Positions 1 through 8,902 of a DNA stretch of 64,000 nucleotides are shown piece after piece (the first letter of the stretch is position 1; each line of letters opens with the position of its first letter). The notes under the pieces are model-generated. The model worked only from the letters and a program-made list of their open reading frames with translations. It was not told where the DNA came from and ran no database searches. Source of the stretch: Lampris incognitus (Eukaryota > Chordata > Actinopteri > Lampriformes > Lampridae); assembly GCF_029633865.1 (NCBI RefSeq), contig NC_079214.1:34767095-34831094 (forward strand), written 5' to 3'. The translations under genes were made by a program, and so were the position numbers.

Positions 1-31
1 CAAGCCAAGGATTCTGAATCTGTACACATCC

Positions 32-2524
32 TTGACCACTATAAGTATGGAAGGAACTGAGACTGTTACAGATTACATAATAAGGGCAGAGAATATTATA
101 ACAGCTCTCCGCGATGCAGGAGAGAATATAAGTGATGGGCTACTTGTAGCCACCATCTTGAATGGACTGCCTGACTCATTCAGACCACTGGCTGTCCATG
201 TAACACAAAATGAGGACAATGTCACATTCCAAGACTTTAAGAGAAGATTGAGGGTGGATGAAGAGTCCGAAAAGATGAGGACGTCTGGATCTGCGGACAC
301 TGTGATGAAGACTAACACTAAGCAAAGCAAACAAGGCACCAAGACACAAAGAAAAGATGGGGAAGCCACTCTGACGTGTTACCGATGTGGTGTTAAAGGA
401 CATGTCAGGACCAAGTGCACCCAGAAAGTGTGGTGCAGTCACTGCAGGAGCAACTCGCACGCTGACTCAGTGTGCAGGAAGAAGGGAAAAGGAGACGGAG
501 CCCGAAAGGTTGCAGAGGACGAAGAGGAGGAGAGCAGGAATGACAGGGACTTCCTCTTCATGACGACGAGCAACGACAGGCCACCAGCCAATGTGAAAAA
601 GAAAGGGATCATAGTGGACGCTGGGGCGACATCTCACATTGTGACTGATATTGCCATGTTCGAGAGCTTCGATAACACTTTCCAGCCCGACGCCCATTCA
701 ATCGAGCTGGCAGATGGAACTAAGTGCACGGGGACAGCGCAACGCAGAGGGACGGCGCTGATCTCTCTACTAGACAGCGATGGACGAGAACAAACCGCAC
801 AGCTACAGGACGCATTGTATATGCCGACGTACCCGCACGACATCTTTTCAGTGGCAAGAGCAACCAATGCAGGGGCGACAGTGACTTTTAAGAGAGGGGA
901 CAGTCACATGCTCACCAAGAAGGGTACCAGGTTTGATTTCCATGAAAGTGGTAATTTGTTCTACCTACCCACTGTTGTGAAAAATGTTGATACTTGCAGT
1001 GTGTGCCATGACATGCAAACATGGCATGAGATTTTAGGGCATTGCAACTACGAGGATGTAAGCAAACTAATGGGTGTGGTAAGAGGTATGGAAATACGAG
1101 GTAGTGCTGTTAGACCAGCACAGATGTGTGAGATATGTACTAAAGGAAAGTTCACACAAACACGGAATAGAGAGGCAGATAAAAAGGCTACAGAGCCTCT
1201 TCAGCTAGTCCATACGGATCTTGCTGGTCCCATGAGAACCCCAAGTCTAGAAGGTCACAAGTATGCACAGTCTTTTACAGACGATTATTCGGGTGCGATG
1301 ACCGTATATTTTCTCAAATCCAAAAGTGATGCCTTACAGGCCACAGAGAGGTACTTAGCAGACTCCGCCCCCTTTGGAAAGGTCAAAATAATTCGCTCAG
1401 ATAATGGGAGCAAATTCACCAGTAAAGAGTTCAGAGCACTGCTAAGCAAAAATGGCATAAAACATGAAACATCCGCACCCTATTCACCTCACCAGAACGG
1501 TACAGCGGAGAGAGGTTGGCGAACCCTCTTTGAGATGGGTAGGTGTATGCTGCTAGACAGCAAGTTACCAGATACACTGTGGAGTCATGCTGTGCAGACC
1601 GCAGCACACGTAAGAAATAGGTGCTATAGTAAACGCACCCAGCAAACACCATATGAGATGCTTACAGGCAAGAAACCAGACATGTCCAGACTTCAGAAAT
1701 TCGGGTCTGTGTGTTTTACATACACACAAGAGAAAGGGAAGATGGACTCCAGATGTAAAGAGGGTGTTTTCGTGGGCTACGATAAGAATAGTCCTGCTTA
1801 TCTTGTATATTTTCCTGACACACAGAAGGTATCACGACACAGGTTGGTGAAGTTCAACAATAGGACCCCTAAAGAGAAAGAAACACAGACACAGGGACCA
1901 CACAGTGAATGTCAGGACAGGGAGGTAGAACCCATGGTCTATGACAATGAGATAAATGATGATGAAAATGCATCAGGTCAAAGTGTTGGTGGTGATGTTT
2001 CTGAGGTCGAGAGTGAACAGCCAAGCAGTGGGGGAGTTAGAAGGAACCCACCTAGAAATAGGAGAATGCCAGCGCATTTACAGGAATACGACACTGATAC
2101 AACAGACACACTGGTAATTTGTGTAGATGCTTGTTACAGAGCTGTTTGTGACATGCCACAAACTTTTCAGGAAGCTATCAGGTCAACAAAGTCAAAACAG
2201 TGGAAAAATGCTATGGATGACGAAATGCAGTCACTGAAAGAGAATGAGACTTTTAAAATCACCCAGTTGCCACCAGGCAAAAAGACAGTGGGGGGCAGGT
2301 GGGTGTATTCCCTAAAGAGTGACGCTAATGGGTCAGAAAAATGTAAGGCTAGATATGTAGCTAAGGGCTACAGCCAAAAGGAAGGTATTGACTACGAAGA
2401 AACCTTCTCGCCGACAGCTGACATGACTACTGTTAAGAGTTGTCATGCAGAAAGCAGTGCAGGACGATTTAGTTTTACATCAGATGGATGTAAAAACTGC
2501 ATACCTGCATGCAAAAATAGATAA
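32..2524 (+). pseudogene. copia Gag-Pol, N-terminal part (gag, protease, integrase, start of RT)
   Basis: This is an open frame of about 830 residues that lacks the true N-terminus. Domains in order are: gag of the UBN2/copia kind (first ~100 residues); zinc knuckle CYRCGVKGHVRTKC plus a second Cys/His cluster; aspartic protease core VDAGATSH (the usual DSG/DTG is DAG here); the HHCC pre-integrase finger (TWHEILGHCNY...CEIC); and the integrase core with HTDLAGP, RSDNGSKF and a final Glu in NGTAERGWRT. The RT begins around GGRWVYSLKSD. The frame is lost near 2433-2441, and RT homology continues in another frame from 2445. This is a dead copy. Confidence 0.88.
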
Positions 2525-2873
2525 AGAGATATACCTAGAACAACCAGAAGGTTATGAGGAGGTATCAAAAACCGGAGAACGACTAGTATGCAAACTACAG
2601 AAGTCCCTTTATGGACTTAAACAGTCCGGCAGGAACTGGTATGCTCTGTTACATGCATACCTCACAGAAAATGGTTTCAAACAAAATCCTGCTGATAACT
2701 GTCAATACACAAGGGAAAAGGAAAATGAAAAAGTAATCATTATTTTATGGGTTGATGATCTAATCATTGCCGCTAACAATGAGGATGTTGTGAAAACTGT
2801 AAAAATGATGCTCACCGCTAGGTTCAAAATGAAAGACCTGGGGAAACTCAATCAGTTTTCGTCGATTCGTTGA
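2445..2873 (+). pseudogene. copia reverse transcriptase fragment
   Basis: It continues the RT of the preceding frame after a one-base-type frameshift. Family motifs are visible: HQMDVKTAYLHA, LEQPEGY, KSLYGLKQSGRNW and the catalytic WVDDLIIAA (the copia equivalent of YVDD). Homology stops after MKDLGKL, at about 2850. The normal continuation (FLG followed by the RT thumb and RNase H) is absent, so the element was truncated here by a deletion or another insertion. Confidence 0.88.
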
Positions 2874-2879
2874 CTAGGG

Positions 2880-3009
2880 ACTAACGTGTGTTATTAGTAG
2901 TTTACAGTCATCACCCTTCCCGGAAGCGCGCCCTCGCGCTGTGTTATACCCGCGCTCCGAAGAGACTTATGAGGATCTGCACACTTCCGGATCCCACCGC
3001 TGCCACCAA
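2880..3009 (-). mobile_element. internal remnant of a very small non-autonomous LTR element (TRIM-like)
   Basis: Read on the minus strand from 3009, the sequence starts TTGGTGGCAGCGGTGGGATC, a primer-site-like start. It then runs through the inverted repeat AGCGCGAGGGCGCGCT to a purine-rich stretch ending GGGAAGGGTGATGAC. The same layout (TGGTGTCAGA start, AGCGCGAGGACGCGCT hairpin, GGAAG and GAAGG blocks) occurs in the complete small element at 42992-43411. No second LTR can be recognised with certainty here. The identification is inferred from that comparison. Confidence 0.5.
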
Positions 3010-3120
3010 TGTAACCGGTTATTTTCTTGCCCGGTGCGGGATTCTATACGGGGTGCACTGCACCACTTGCAGTACACCCCGTATAGAATCCCGCACCGGG
3101 CAAAAAAATAACCGGTTACA
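3010..3120. repeat. 111-bp near-perfect inverted repeat (hairpin)
   Basis: The segment starts TGTAACCGGTTATTTT and ends with its reverse complement. The arms are about 52 bp, with only two mismatches, around a centre near CACCACTT. It begins TGTAACC and ends GGTTACA, so it has the TG...CA ends of an LTR. It directly abuts the primer-site-like sequence of the minus-strand remnant at 3009. It may be an LTR that is itself palindromic, or a foldback/MITE-like insertion. No target duplication was found. Confidence 0.75.
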
Positions 3121-3121
3121 G

Positions 3122-3296
3122 TGTGGCGGACACTAGGGGCTATGCCTCTCACCCAGCAGGACTGTGAGTTGGGGGCATGGTTTACGTTCCCGGGCTCGCC
3201 GGTGCAGGGTTGTTCCTGCTGCAGTTGGTTTTTGGAGTTGAGGAATAAACATCAAACTTGCCTTGGTCTCCTGTGTTTTTCCTCATTCCTGCCACA
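3122..3296 (+). repeat. 5' LTR of the outer gypsy element (175 bp)
   Basis: It runs from TGTGGCGGACAC to TGCCACA, giving TG...CA ends. It carries AATAAA at about 3243 and is followed directly by a tRNA-Trp-type primer site and gag. Its first 12 bases match the LTR start of the inner element (minus strand), so the two belong to related families. The rest differs. No matching 3' LTR is present in the window. Confidence 0.75.
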
Positions 3297-3297
3297 T

Positions 3298-3309
3298 TGG
3301 TGACCCCGA
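3298..3309 (+). promoter_or_regulatory. primer binding site, outer gypsy (tRNA-Trp type)
   Basis: TGGTGACCCCGA lies one base after the LTR end. It is complementary to the 3' end of tRNA-Trp (…GGGGTCACCA) over 12 positions. The match then breaks, whereas the inner element keeps 14. Confidence 0.7.
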
Positions 3310-3316
3310 ATTGAAC

Positions 3317-4075
3317 ATGTTTGGAGCAGAAGAGGAGTGTGCATCCACTTCGGCCACGCCGCCCCAACTCTCACAGCCGGCCGTTCTCGCCGCGGCTGTG
3401 AAGCTTCCAGAGTTCTGGCAGAGCGACCCGGCCTCGTGGTTCCAGCATGTCGAAGCGCTGTTCCACCTGCGTGGAATCTCCGCGGACGACTCCAGATACT
3501 ATTTGCACGTCGCTGCGCTGGAGCAGCAGTCCACACGCCGGGCCATGCAGCTGTTGCGCGCCCCTCCGCAACACGATAAATACGTCGCCCTCAAACATCT
3601 TCTGCTCCGGAGGTACAGCCTATCTGCCGCAGAGAGGGCAGGTAGAATCCTTTCCCTATCCGGTTTGGGCGACGGGACGGCTGTGGATCTCATGGACAAT
3701 ATGCTGTCGCTGCTAGGCTCAGACGAAGGTGGGTTCCTTTTCCCGCACGTTTTCCTGCGCCAGCTCCCGTCTCCTGTGCGCGCGGCTTTGGCTAACTCCC
3801 CGTGTCTGGCCGCTGGTGACTGCCGAGGTTTGGCTGCGGAGGCCGATCGGGTCCTGCTGGCTACCAGACGGTTCTCTGTGCAGAGTGTGGCATCGGAGCC
3901 TCTGCAGCCGGCGTCGGAAGACGCGGACCCGGCAGTGGTGGCTGAAGTGACTGCCCGGAGACGGCGCGGGAGAGGCCTCTGTTTCTTCCACCAGCGGTTC
4001 GGCGGCAAAGCGAGGCGCTGCGTCCCTCCGTGCACGTTTGAGGCGGCGGGAAACTCCAGGGCCAGCGCTCAGTAG
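3317..4075 (+). CDS. Gag of outer gypsy element
   Basis: The frame encodes 252 residues starting MFGAEEE. An upstream in-frame ATG at 3263 lies within the LTR and is not used here. It forms the retroviral/gypsy Gag shell (capsid-like region, motif KLPEFWQSDPASWFQHVE) and ends with a CX2HX9CX3C box (CFFH...RCVPPC), the CHCC variant of the nucleocapsid knuckle known in CsRn1-type elements. It is about 40% identical by eye to the inner element's Gag. The last codons contain GGGAAAC in the correct frame for -1 slippage into the protease frame. Confidence 0.8.
   Translation: MFGAEEECASTSATPPQLSQPAVLAAAVKLPEFWQSDPASWFQHVEALFHLRGISADDSRYYLHVAALEQQSTRRAMQLLRAPPQHDKYVALKHLLLRRYSLSAAERAGRILSLSGLGDGTAVDLMDNMLSLLGSDEGGFLFPHVFLRQLPSPVRAALANSPCLAAGDCRGLAAEADRVLLATRRFSVQSVASEPLQPASEDADPAVVAEVTARRRRGRGLCFFHQRFGGKARRCVPPCTFEAAGNSRASAQ
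4048..4054 (+). promoter_or_regulatory. -1 ribosomal frameshift heptamer GGGAAAC, outer gypsy
   Basis: The gag frame reads GCG GGA AAC, so the heptamer is placed as X XXY YYZ. Slipping back one base gives GGG AAA CTC..., which runs without a stop into the protease frame at 4081. The same heptamer sits at the same place in the inner element. Confidence 0.7.
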
Positions 4076-4080
4076 CAGCT

Positions 4081-4482
4081 ATGGGCGCTGGCGGACGTAG
4101 TGAGCTGCTCTTCATTAAGGACACGATGTCAGGAAGACGGTTTCTGGTGGACTCAGGCTCGCAAAAGAGCCTACTCCCTCCTGCTAAGACAGACAGGTCG
4201 GCCGAAGGCGGCGGCCCACAGTTAAGTGCAGCTAACGGTTCGTCCATTGCGACGTTTGGCACAAGGTTGGTGACTGTTTGCTTCCACGGGCACCATTTTG
4301 AGTGGGACTTTGTAGTGGCCGCCATTACTGTTCCTATTATCGGCGCGGATTTTCTGTGTGCTAATGGTCTGCTGGTTGATGTTGCAAACCGCCGTTTAAT
4401 TGATGCTGTGTCTTTCGCTTCTGTTCCGTGCGAGACAGGGGGAGCCGGGCCGTTAACACACGCTAATTTTTTAGCATTAGGT
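4081..4482 (+). pseudogene. protease (start of Pol) of outer gypsy, cut by insertion
   Basis: It contains the retropepsin core RFLVDSGSQKSLLP (DSG triad) and the second conserved block PIIGADFLCANGLLVD. The frame is open back to the frameshift site at 4048. It ends where the inner gypsy LTR begins at 4483. The residues after that in the raw open frame come from LTR sequence, not from this gene. Confidence 0.82.
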
Positions 4483-4725
4483 TGTAGAGCCGAAGTAACG
4501 GAGAAGACCGTAGGTTCACACTTTAGCCGTGTAGGCAACTTTCTTTAATCCACGGTAAATCAGCGAGACAAACAAAACCCACAGCTCGACTGAGCGGAGG
4601 TGGCAAGAATAACCAGAAAACTGGCTGGACAACCATAACTTAACCCTGCGTTAACCTGCCAGGGCAACCATGACTTAACCCTTAGTTCCTGGGTTGAATT
4701 CTGTCCCCAATACGTGTCCGCCACA
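4483..4725 (-). repeat. 3' LTR of inner gypsy
   Basis: It is 243 bp, has TG...CA ends and is identical to 8656-8898. It is preceded (minus strand) by the polypurine tract at 4726-4737. Confidence 0.93.
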
Positions 4726-4737
4726 TGAGCCCCCCCA
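4726..4737 (-). promoter_or_regulatory. polypurine tract, inner gypsy
   Basis: TGGGGGGGCTCA on the minus strand lies directly before the 3' LTR, the usual position for plus-strand priming. Confidence 0.7.
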
Positions 4738-4746
4738 GAATTCGCC

Positions 4747-7700
4747 CTAGTAATCGAAGTCAGGCAGGCGCGGGTGGACGACAGGCCGTCCGCGGCGGCT
4801 CCGGATAACAGGGGCCGGAGTGTCTGTGGGAGGCATTGACGCGGGCCTGTGGAGGTCGGCCTGAGGAGCAGAAGAGGCAGCTCGGGCCTCCACGGGGGGA
4901 GGAGGCGGAGCCGGGGGACGACCGCGACGAGGAGGTTGGGCTAACTCCAATGGCTGCGTCAAGTCCAGGTGTGCGGGTTTAACTCGGTCCACTGAAACAT
5001 GCTCGGCCGTGCCCCCAAAATCCACCACCAGGTGCTTAGTTCCCCGTTCCAGGACGCGGAAGGGGCCGTCATAAGGGGGTTGCAGAGGGGGGCGGTGTGC
5101 GTCGTGACGGATGAACACGTAGTCCGCTGACTGCAGACCTGGGGGCACCTGGGACACCGGAGCGCCGTGTTGGGCGGTAGGGACGGGTGTGAAAGCTCTG
5201 ACCCCGTCCAGCAAGGAGGCTCGTTGGTCCACAGCTGACCAGGGACGCGTTGCATTGGGCATGAAATCGCCTGGGACTCGCAGCGGCGTGCCGTACACCA
5301 GCTCCGCAGAGGAGGCTTGTAGGTCTTCCTTCGGGGCGGTCCGCAGGCCCAGCATGACCCATGGGAGCTTGTCAACCCAGTTGCAGTCCTTGAGAGTAGC
5401 CCGAAGCGCAGCCTTCATGGACCGGTGGAAGCGCTCACATAGGCCGTTCGCCTGAGGGTGGTAGGCGGTAGTGCGATGAAGCTTGACGCCCAGAGCCTCA
5501 CCCACAGCATTCCATAGCTCTGAGGTAAACTGTGGCCCACGGTCAGATGAAAGGTCGGAAGGCGTACCGAAACGTGAGACCCACGACCCAATAAAAGCCC
5601 GGGCCACATCAGCAGACGTCGTGGATGCCAGGGGAACAGCTTCAGGCCAGCGCGTAGTCCTGTCCACCACAGTGAAGAGGTAGGTGAACCCATGGGAGGG
5701 GGGTAGGGGACCAACCAGGTCGACGTGGACATGGTCAAATCGTCTCTCCGGCACTGCGAAGCGTTCCAGGGGCGCCTTAATGTGGCGGTGTATCTTAGCC
5801 CGCTGACAGGCAACACACGAGTCGGCCCACGCTTTCACGTCTCTCTTAAGTCCCTCCCACACAAACTTAGCAGAGGTCAGGCGCACGGATGGCTTACCGC
5901 CTAGATGAGAGAGGCCGTGCACAGCTTCAAATACAGGGCGTCTCCAGCTGTGCGGGACGATGGGCCTGGGCTGTCCTGTGGAGACGTCACACAGGAGGGT
6001 GACACCTGTGTCGCTGAAAGGAACGTCCTGCAGGCGGAGCCCCGTGTCGGAGGCCTGGAGACGGAGGATGCTCGGGTCCGTGGCCTGGTCCGCAGCAATC
6101 TGTGCATAGTCAAGGCCTAGGTGGACCGCTCCAATCACTGCCCTAGACAGGCAGTCAGCTACCTGGTTAGACTTACCAGCGACGTGCTGGATGTCGGTAG
6201 TGAATTCCGAAATGTAGGAGAGTTGTCGCTGCTGGCGAGCGGACCATGGCTCGGCCGTCTTGGACATGGCAAACGTGAGGGGCTTGTGGTCCACGTATGC
6301 AGTAAACTCGCGGCCCTCTAGCAGGAAACGGAAATGCCGGACGGCGAGCCAGAGACCGAGGAGTTCCCTGTCAAAAGTACTATACTTGCGCTCTCGGGGT
6401 GTAAGCTGGCGACTGAAAAAGGCCAAAGGCTGCCAAGCCCCCCCCACCCACTGTTCGTGAACCGCACCAACAGCATAGTCCGATGCATCCGTGGTTATGG
6501 AAATAGGCGCTGTAGGTGAAGGATGCGCTAGCAGGGTAGCCTGGGAGAGCGCAGCTTTAGTCTCGGTGAACGCACGGTCCCGCTCTGCTGTCCAGTCGAC
6601 CGCCTGGTTGGGGGACATGCCTTTCAGCGCCTCGTACAGTGGCCGGATGATAAAGGCGGCTCGAGGAATGAAGCGGTGGTAGAATGTCACCATCCCGATG
6701 AACTCCCTGAGCGCACGAGCTGTTTGGGGGCGCGGAAAGGCCGCCACCGCTTCCACCTTTGAGGGCAGGGGGACTGCCCCGTCCCCAGTGATGCGGTGCC
6801 CGAGGAAATCAATGGCTGTCAGCCCGAACCGGCACTTCGCCGGGTTGACGATCAGCCCATGCTGGCTGAGGCGTGTGAAGAGGGCATGAAGATGGGACAG
6901 GTGTTCTTCCTCGGAGGCGCTGGCGATGAGTATGTCGTCCAAATAGACGAAGATGAAATCAAGGCCACGGAGCACTGAATCCATCAGCCGCTGAAAGGAC
7001 TGGGCCGCGTTTTTGAGTCCAAATGGCATTCGTAGGAATTCAAATAGGCCGAATGGGGTTGTCACCGCTGTCTTGGGGATGTCTGAGGGGTGCACGGGAA
7101 CTTGATGATAACCACGGACCAGGTCGACTTTTGAGAAGACGCATTTGCCAGACAGGTTTGCAGAAAAGTCCTGGATATGCGGGACAGGATAGCGGTCAGG
7201 CGTGGTGGCGTCATTTAGTCGGCGGTAGTCCCCGCATGGGCGCCAACCTCCATCAGGCTTAGCGACGATGTGGAGTGGGGACGCCCACGGGCTGTCAGAG
7301 CGGCGGATGATCCCCATGCGTTCCAGGTGCTCGAACTCAGACTTGGCAATGGCGAGTTTGGCGGGGTCGAGACGCCTGGCTCTGGCGTAGACCGGGGGCC
7401 CCTTCGTAGCAATGTGATGCTCCACCCCATGCTTAGCGGTGGGTGCAGAGAAGGTAGGCTGGGTGAGGTCAGGGAACTCAGCGAGGAGGCGGGTGAACTT
7501 GTCTGCCTCTGAGAGAGAGTTGGCTAGACCTGCATAGGCCGCTTCCCTCCGCGTACATGCGAAGGAGGAGAAGGTTAAGGCATCGACCAGACGGCTGTTC
7601 TGAATGTCCACTAGCAAACCGTAAGCGCACAAAAAATCAGCTCCGAGGAGGGGAAGCGTTACATTGGCCATGACGAACTCCCACGTGAAACGTTGTCCAC

Positions 7701-7968
7701 CAAAACACAGTTCTACAGACCGCACGCCGTAGGTGTGGATAGGGCTGCCGTCAGCCGTCGCCAACTGGGGGCCCCGCTCCCCGCCCATGATGTCGACGTC
7801 AGTAGCAGGGAGCACGCTTCTCTGTGCGCCCGTGTCACAAAGAAATCGCCGACCGGAGATGGTGTCGAGGATGAAGAGTAGCCTGCTCGTATCGCCAACA
7901 CTCATGGCCACTACTGAGTGTTGGCCCTCTCGTTTCCCGTCGGCCTGTAGTTGCAGGGGGAACGGCAC
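4747..7968 (-). CDS. Pol polyprotein of inner gypsy (protease, RT, RNase H, integrase)
   Basis: The frame encodes 1073 residues. The ATG at 7968 lies upstream of the slip site, so the natural product is probably a Gag-Pol fusion from about 7931. Domains: retropepsin (DTGA at 45-48; [15 protein letters not shown] near 107); RT about 210-400 with YLDD at 342-345; RNase H about 490-600 (TDASD at 493, [14 protein letters not shown]); integrase HHCC finger about 684-721; integrase catalytic Asp750, Asp809 and Glu845 (D-X35-E); GPF module near 968; and a proline-rich tail. All catalytic residues expected for these domains are present. Nothing visible prevents function. Confidence 0.93.
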   Translation of the reverse strand: MPFPLQLQADGKREGQHSVVAMSVGDTSRLLFILDTISGRRFLCDTGAQRSVLPATDVDIMGGERGPQLATADGSPIHTYGVRSVELCFGGQRFTWEFVMANVTLPLLGADFLCAYGLLVDIQNSRLVDALTFSSFACTRREAAYAGLANSLSEADKFTRLLAEFPDLTQPTFSAPTAKHGVEHHIATKGPPVYARARRLDPAKLAIAKSEFEHLERMGIIRRSDSPWASPLHIVAKPDGGWRPCGDYRRLNDATTPDRYPVPHIQDFSANLSGKCVFSKVDLVRGYHQVPVHPSDIPKTAVTTPFGLFEFLRMPFGLKNAAQSFQRLMDSVLRGLDFIFVYLDDILIASASEEEHLSHLHALFTRLSQHGLIVNPAKCRFGLTAIDFLGHRITGDGAVPLPSKVEAVAAFPRPQTARALREFIGMVTFYHRFIPRAAFIIRPLYEALKGMSPNQAVDWTAERDRAFTETKAALSQATLLAHPSPTAPISITTDASDYAVGAVHEQWVGGAWQPLAFFSRQLTPRERKYSTFDRELLGLWLAVRHFRFLLEGREFTAYVDHKPLTFAMSKTAEPWSARQQRQLSYISEFTTDIQHVAGKSNQVADCLSRAVIGAVHLGLDYAQIAADQATDPSILRLQASDTGLRLQDVPFSDTGVTLLCDVSTGQPRPIVPHSWRRPVFEAVHGLSHLGGKPSVRLTSAKFVWEGLKRDVKAWADSCVACQRAKIHRHIKAPLERFAVPERRFDHVHVDLVGPLPPSHGFTYLFTVVDRTTRWPEAVPLASTTSADVARAFIGSWVSRFGTPSDLSSDRGPQFTSELWNAVGEALGVKLHRTTAYHPQANGLCERFHRSMKAALRATLKDCNWVDKLPWVMLGLRTAPKEDLQASSAELVYGTPLRVPGDFMPNATRPWSAVDQRASLLDGVRAFTPVPTAQHGAPVSQVPPGLQSADYVFIRHDAHRPPLQPPYDGPFRVLERGTKHLVVDFGGTAEHVSVDRVKPAHLDLTQPLELAQPPRRGRPPAPPPPPVEARAASSAPQADLHRPASMPPTDTPAPVIRSRRGRPVVHPRLPDFDY

Positions 7969-8603
7969 CGTTTAGCTTTCGCACCAAATCGAGCGTGGTA
8001 CATACAGAGTCCAGAGGGCTTGTAGCGGTCTGATGCTGTGGCGCCACCGTCGGGCCACGCCCGCGATGTCGGCGGGGGGCCAGTGAAGGTAGGAGCCAGC
8101 ACCCCGGCATGGGAGGAACGTTGTGTAGCGACGAAGAATCGGTCAGCCTCCTTTGCCAGCTCACGGGGATCAGTGATGGTGGAGTTAGCGAGCGCAGTCT
8201 GGACGTGGGGCGGCATGTTGCGCAGAAACAGCTCCATAAACAGGAAACATGGCTTTTCTTGACCCAGTAGGTTTAACATCCTGCTCATTAGCTCCGATGG
8301 TTTGCCATCTCCCAAGCCCTGAATTGCGAAGAGGCGACGTGCTCTCTCCGTTGCTGACAGTTCAAAAGTTTCAAGGAGGAGATGTTTAAGTGCGGCGTAT
8401 TTACCATCGGCCGGTGGGTTGGTTATGAAACCGCTTATCCTGGAAGCCGTATCGCACCCCAGCGCTGCCACTACGTAGTAGTACCTGGTCTCGTCTGCTG
8501 TTATGTCTCTGAGCGCGAACTGTGCCTCAGCCTGCGCGAACCATGTAGCCGCGGAAGACTCCCAAAACTCCGGCAGTTTAATTGCAACGGCGTTCGTAGC
8601 CAT
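7911..8603 (-). CDS. Gag of inner gypsy element
   Basis: The 230-residue frame starts [15 protein letters not shown] shortly after the primer site. It forms the particle shell. The N-terminal two thirds is the capsid-like region (motifs [40 protein letters not shown]). The C-terminus carries CMYH...RCRSPC, a CX2HX9CX3C box, in place of the standard CCHC knuckle. The last ~58 bases overlap pol in the -1 frame. The frame is intact. Confidence 0.88.
   Translation of the reverse strand: MATNAVAIKLPEFWESSAATWFAQAEAQFALRDITADETRYYYVVAALGCDTASRISGFITNPPADGKYAALKHLLLETFELSATERARRLFAIQGLGDGKPSELMSRMLNLLGQEKPCFLFMELFLRNMPPHVQTALANSTITDPRELAKEADRFFVATQRSSHAGVLAPTFTGPPPTSRAWPDGGATASDRYKPSGLCMYHARFGAKAKRCRSPCNYRPTGNERANTQ
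7932..7938 (-). promoter_or_regulatory. -1 ribosomal frameshift heptamer GGGAAAC, inner gypsy
   Basis: On the minus strand the gag frame reads ACG GGA AAC GAG, with gag ending 6 codons beyond that GAG. Slippage to GGG AAA CGA enters the long pol frame. The heptamer is canonical in sequence and phase. A downstream stimulatory structure was not evaluated. Confidence 0.75.
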
Positions 8604-8640
8604 AATGTGTGTGGTTTCAGAAAACTTATCCGAAAACCGA

Positions 8641-8654
8641 CGTCGGGGTCACCA
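8641..8654 (-). promoter_or_regulatory. primer binding site, inner gypsy (tRNA-Trp)
   Basis: TGGTGACCCCGACG on the minus strand, one base after the 5' LTR, is complementary to the 3'-terminal 14 bases of tRNA-Trp including CCA. A tRNA-Trp primer is characteristic of CsRn1-type gypsy elements. Confidence 0.8.
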
Positions 8655-8655
8655 G

Positions 8656-8898
8656 TGTAGAGCCGAAGTAACGGAGAAGACCGTAGGTTCACACTTTAGC
8701 CGTGTAGGCAACTTTCTTTAATCCACGGTAAATCAGCGAGACAAACAAAACCCACAGCTCGACTGAGCGGAGGTGGCAAGAATAACCAGAAAACTGGCTG
8801 GACAACCATAACTTAACCCTGCGTTAACCTGCCAGGGCAACCATGACTTAACCCTTAGTTCCTGGGTTGAATTCTGTCCCCAATACGTGTCCGCCACA
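8656..8898 (-). repeat. 5' LTR of inner gypsy
   Basis: It is 243 bp and, read on the minus strand, runs from TGTGGCGGACAC to GGCTCTACA. It is identical to the copy at 4483-4725 and is followed by the primer site. Confidence 0.93.
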
Positions 8899-8902
8899 AG
8901 GT

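Larger units (their letters stand above)
1..2873 (+). mobile_element. Ty1/copia-type LTR retrotransposon, partial (5' end outside window, 3' end lost)
   Basis: The domain order is that of Ty1/copia: gag, CCHC zinc knuckle, aspartic protease, integrase, then reverse transcriptase. The element begins before the window and stops inside the RT domain, just after the MKDLG motif. RNase H and the 3' LTR are missing. Sequence resembling another small LTR element starts immediately after the break. It is related to, but clearly different from, the minus-strand copia at 10521-16000, so these are separate insertions. Confidence 0.9.
4483..8898 (-). mobile_element. inner gypsy (CsRn1-like) retrotransposon, apparently intact and young
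   Basis: This 4416-bp element has two 243-bp LTRs (4483-4725 and 8656-8898) that read identically base for base. It is flanked by AGGT on both sides (4479-4482 and 8899-8902). On the minus strand the order is 5' LTR, primer site, gag, -1 frameshift, pol, polypurine tract, 3' LTR. Gag (230 residues) and Pol (1073 residues) have no stops. Identical LTRs mean very little time since insertion. It lies in the opposite orientation inside a related older element. Confidence 0.93.

Noticed and set aside
4483-4548. C-terminal residues of the outer gypsy protease frame beyond 4482
   Set aside because: They are translated from the inner element's LTR.
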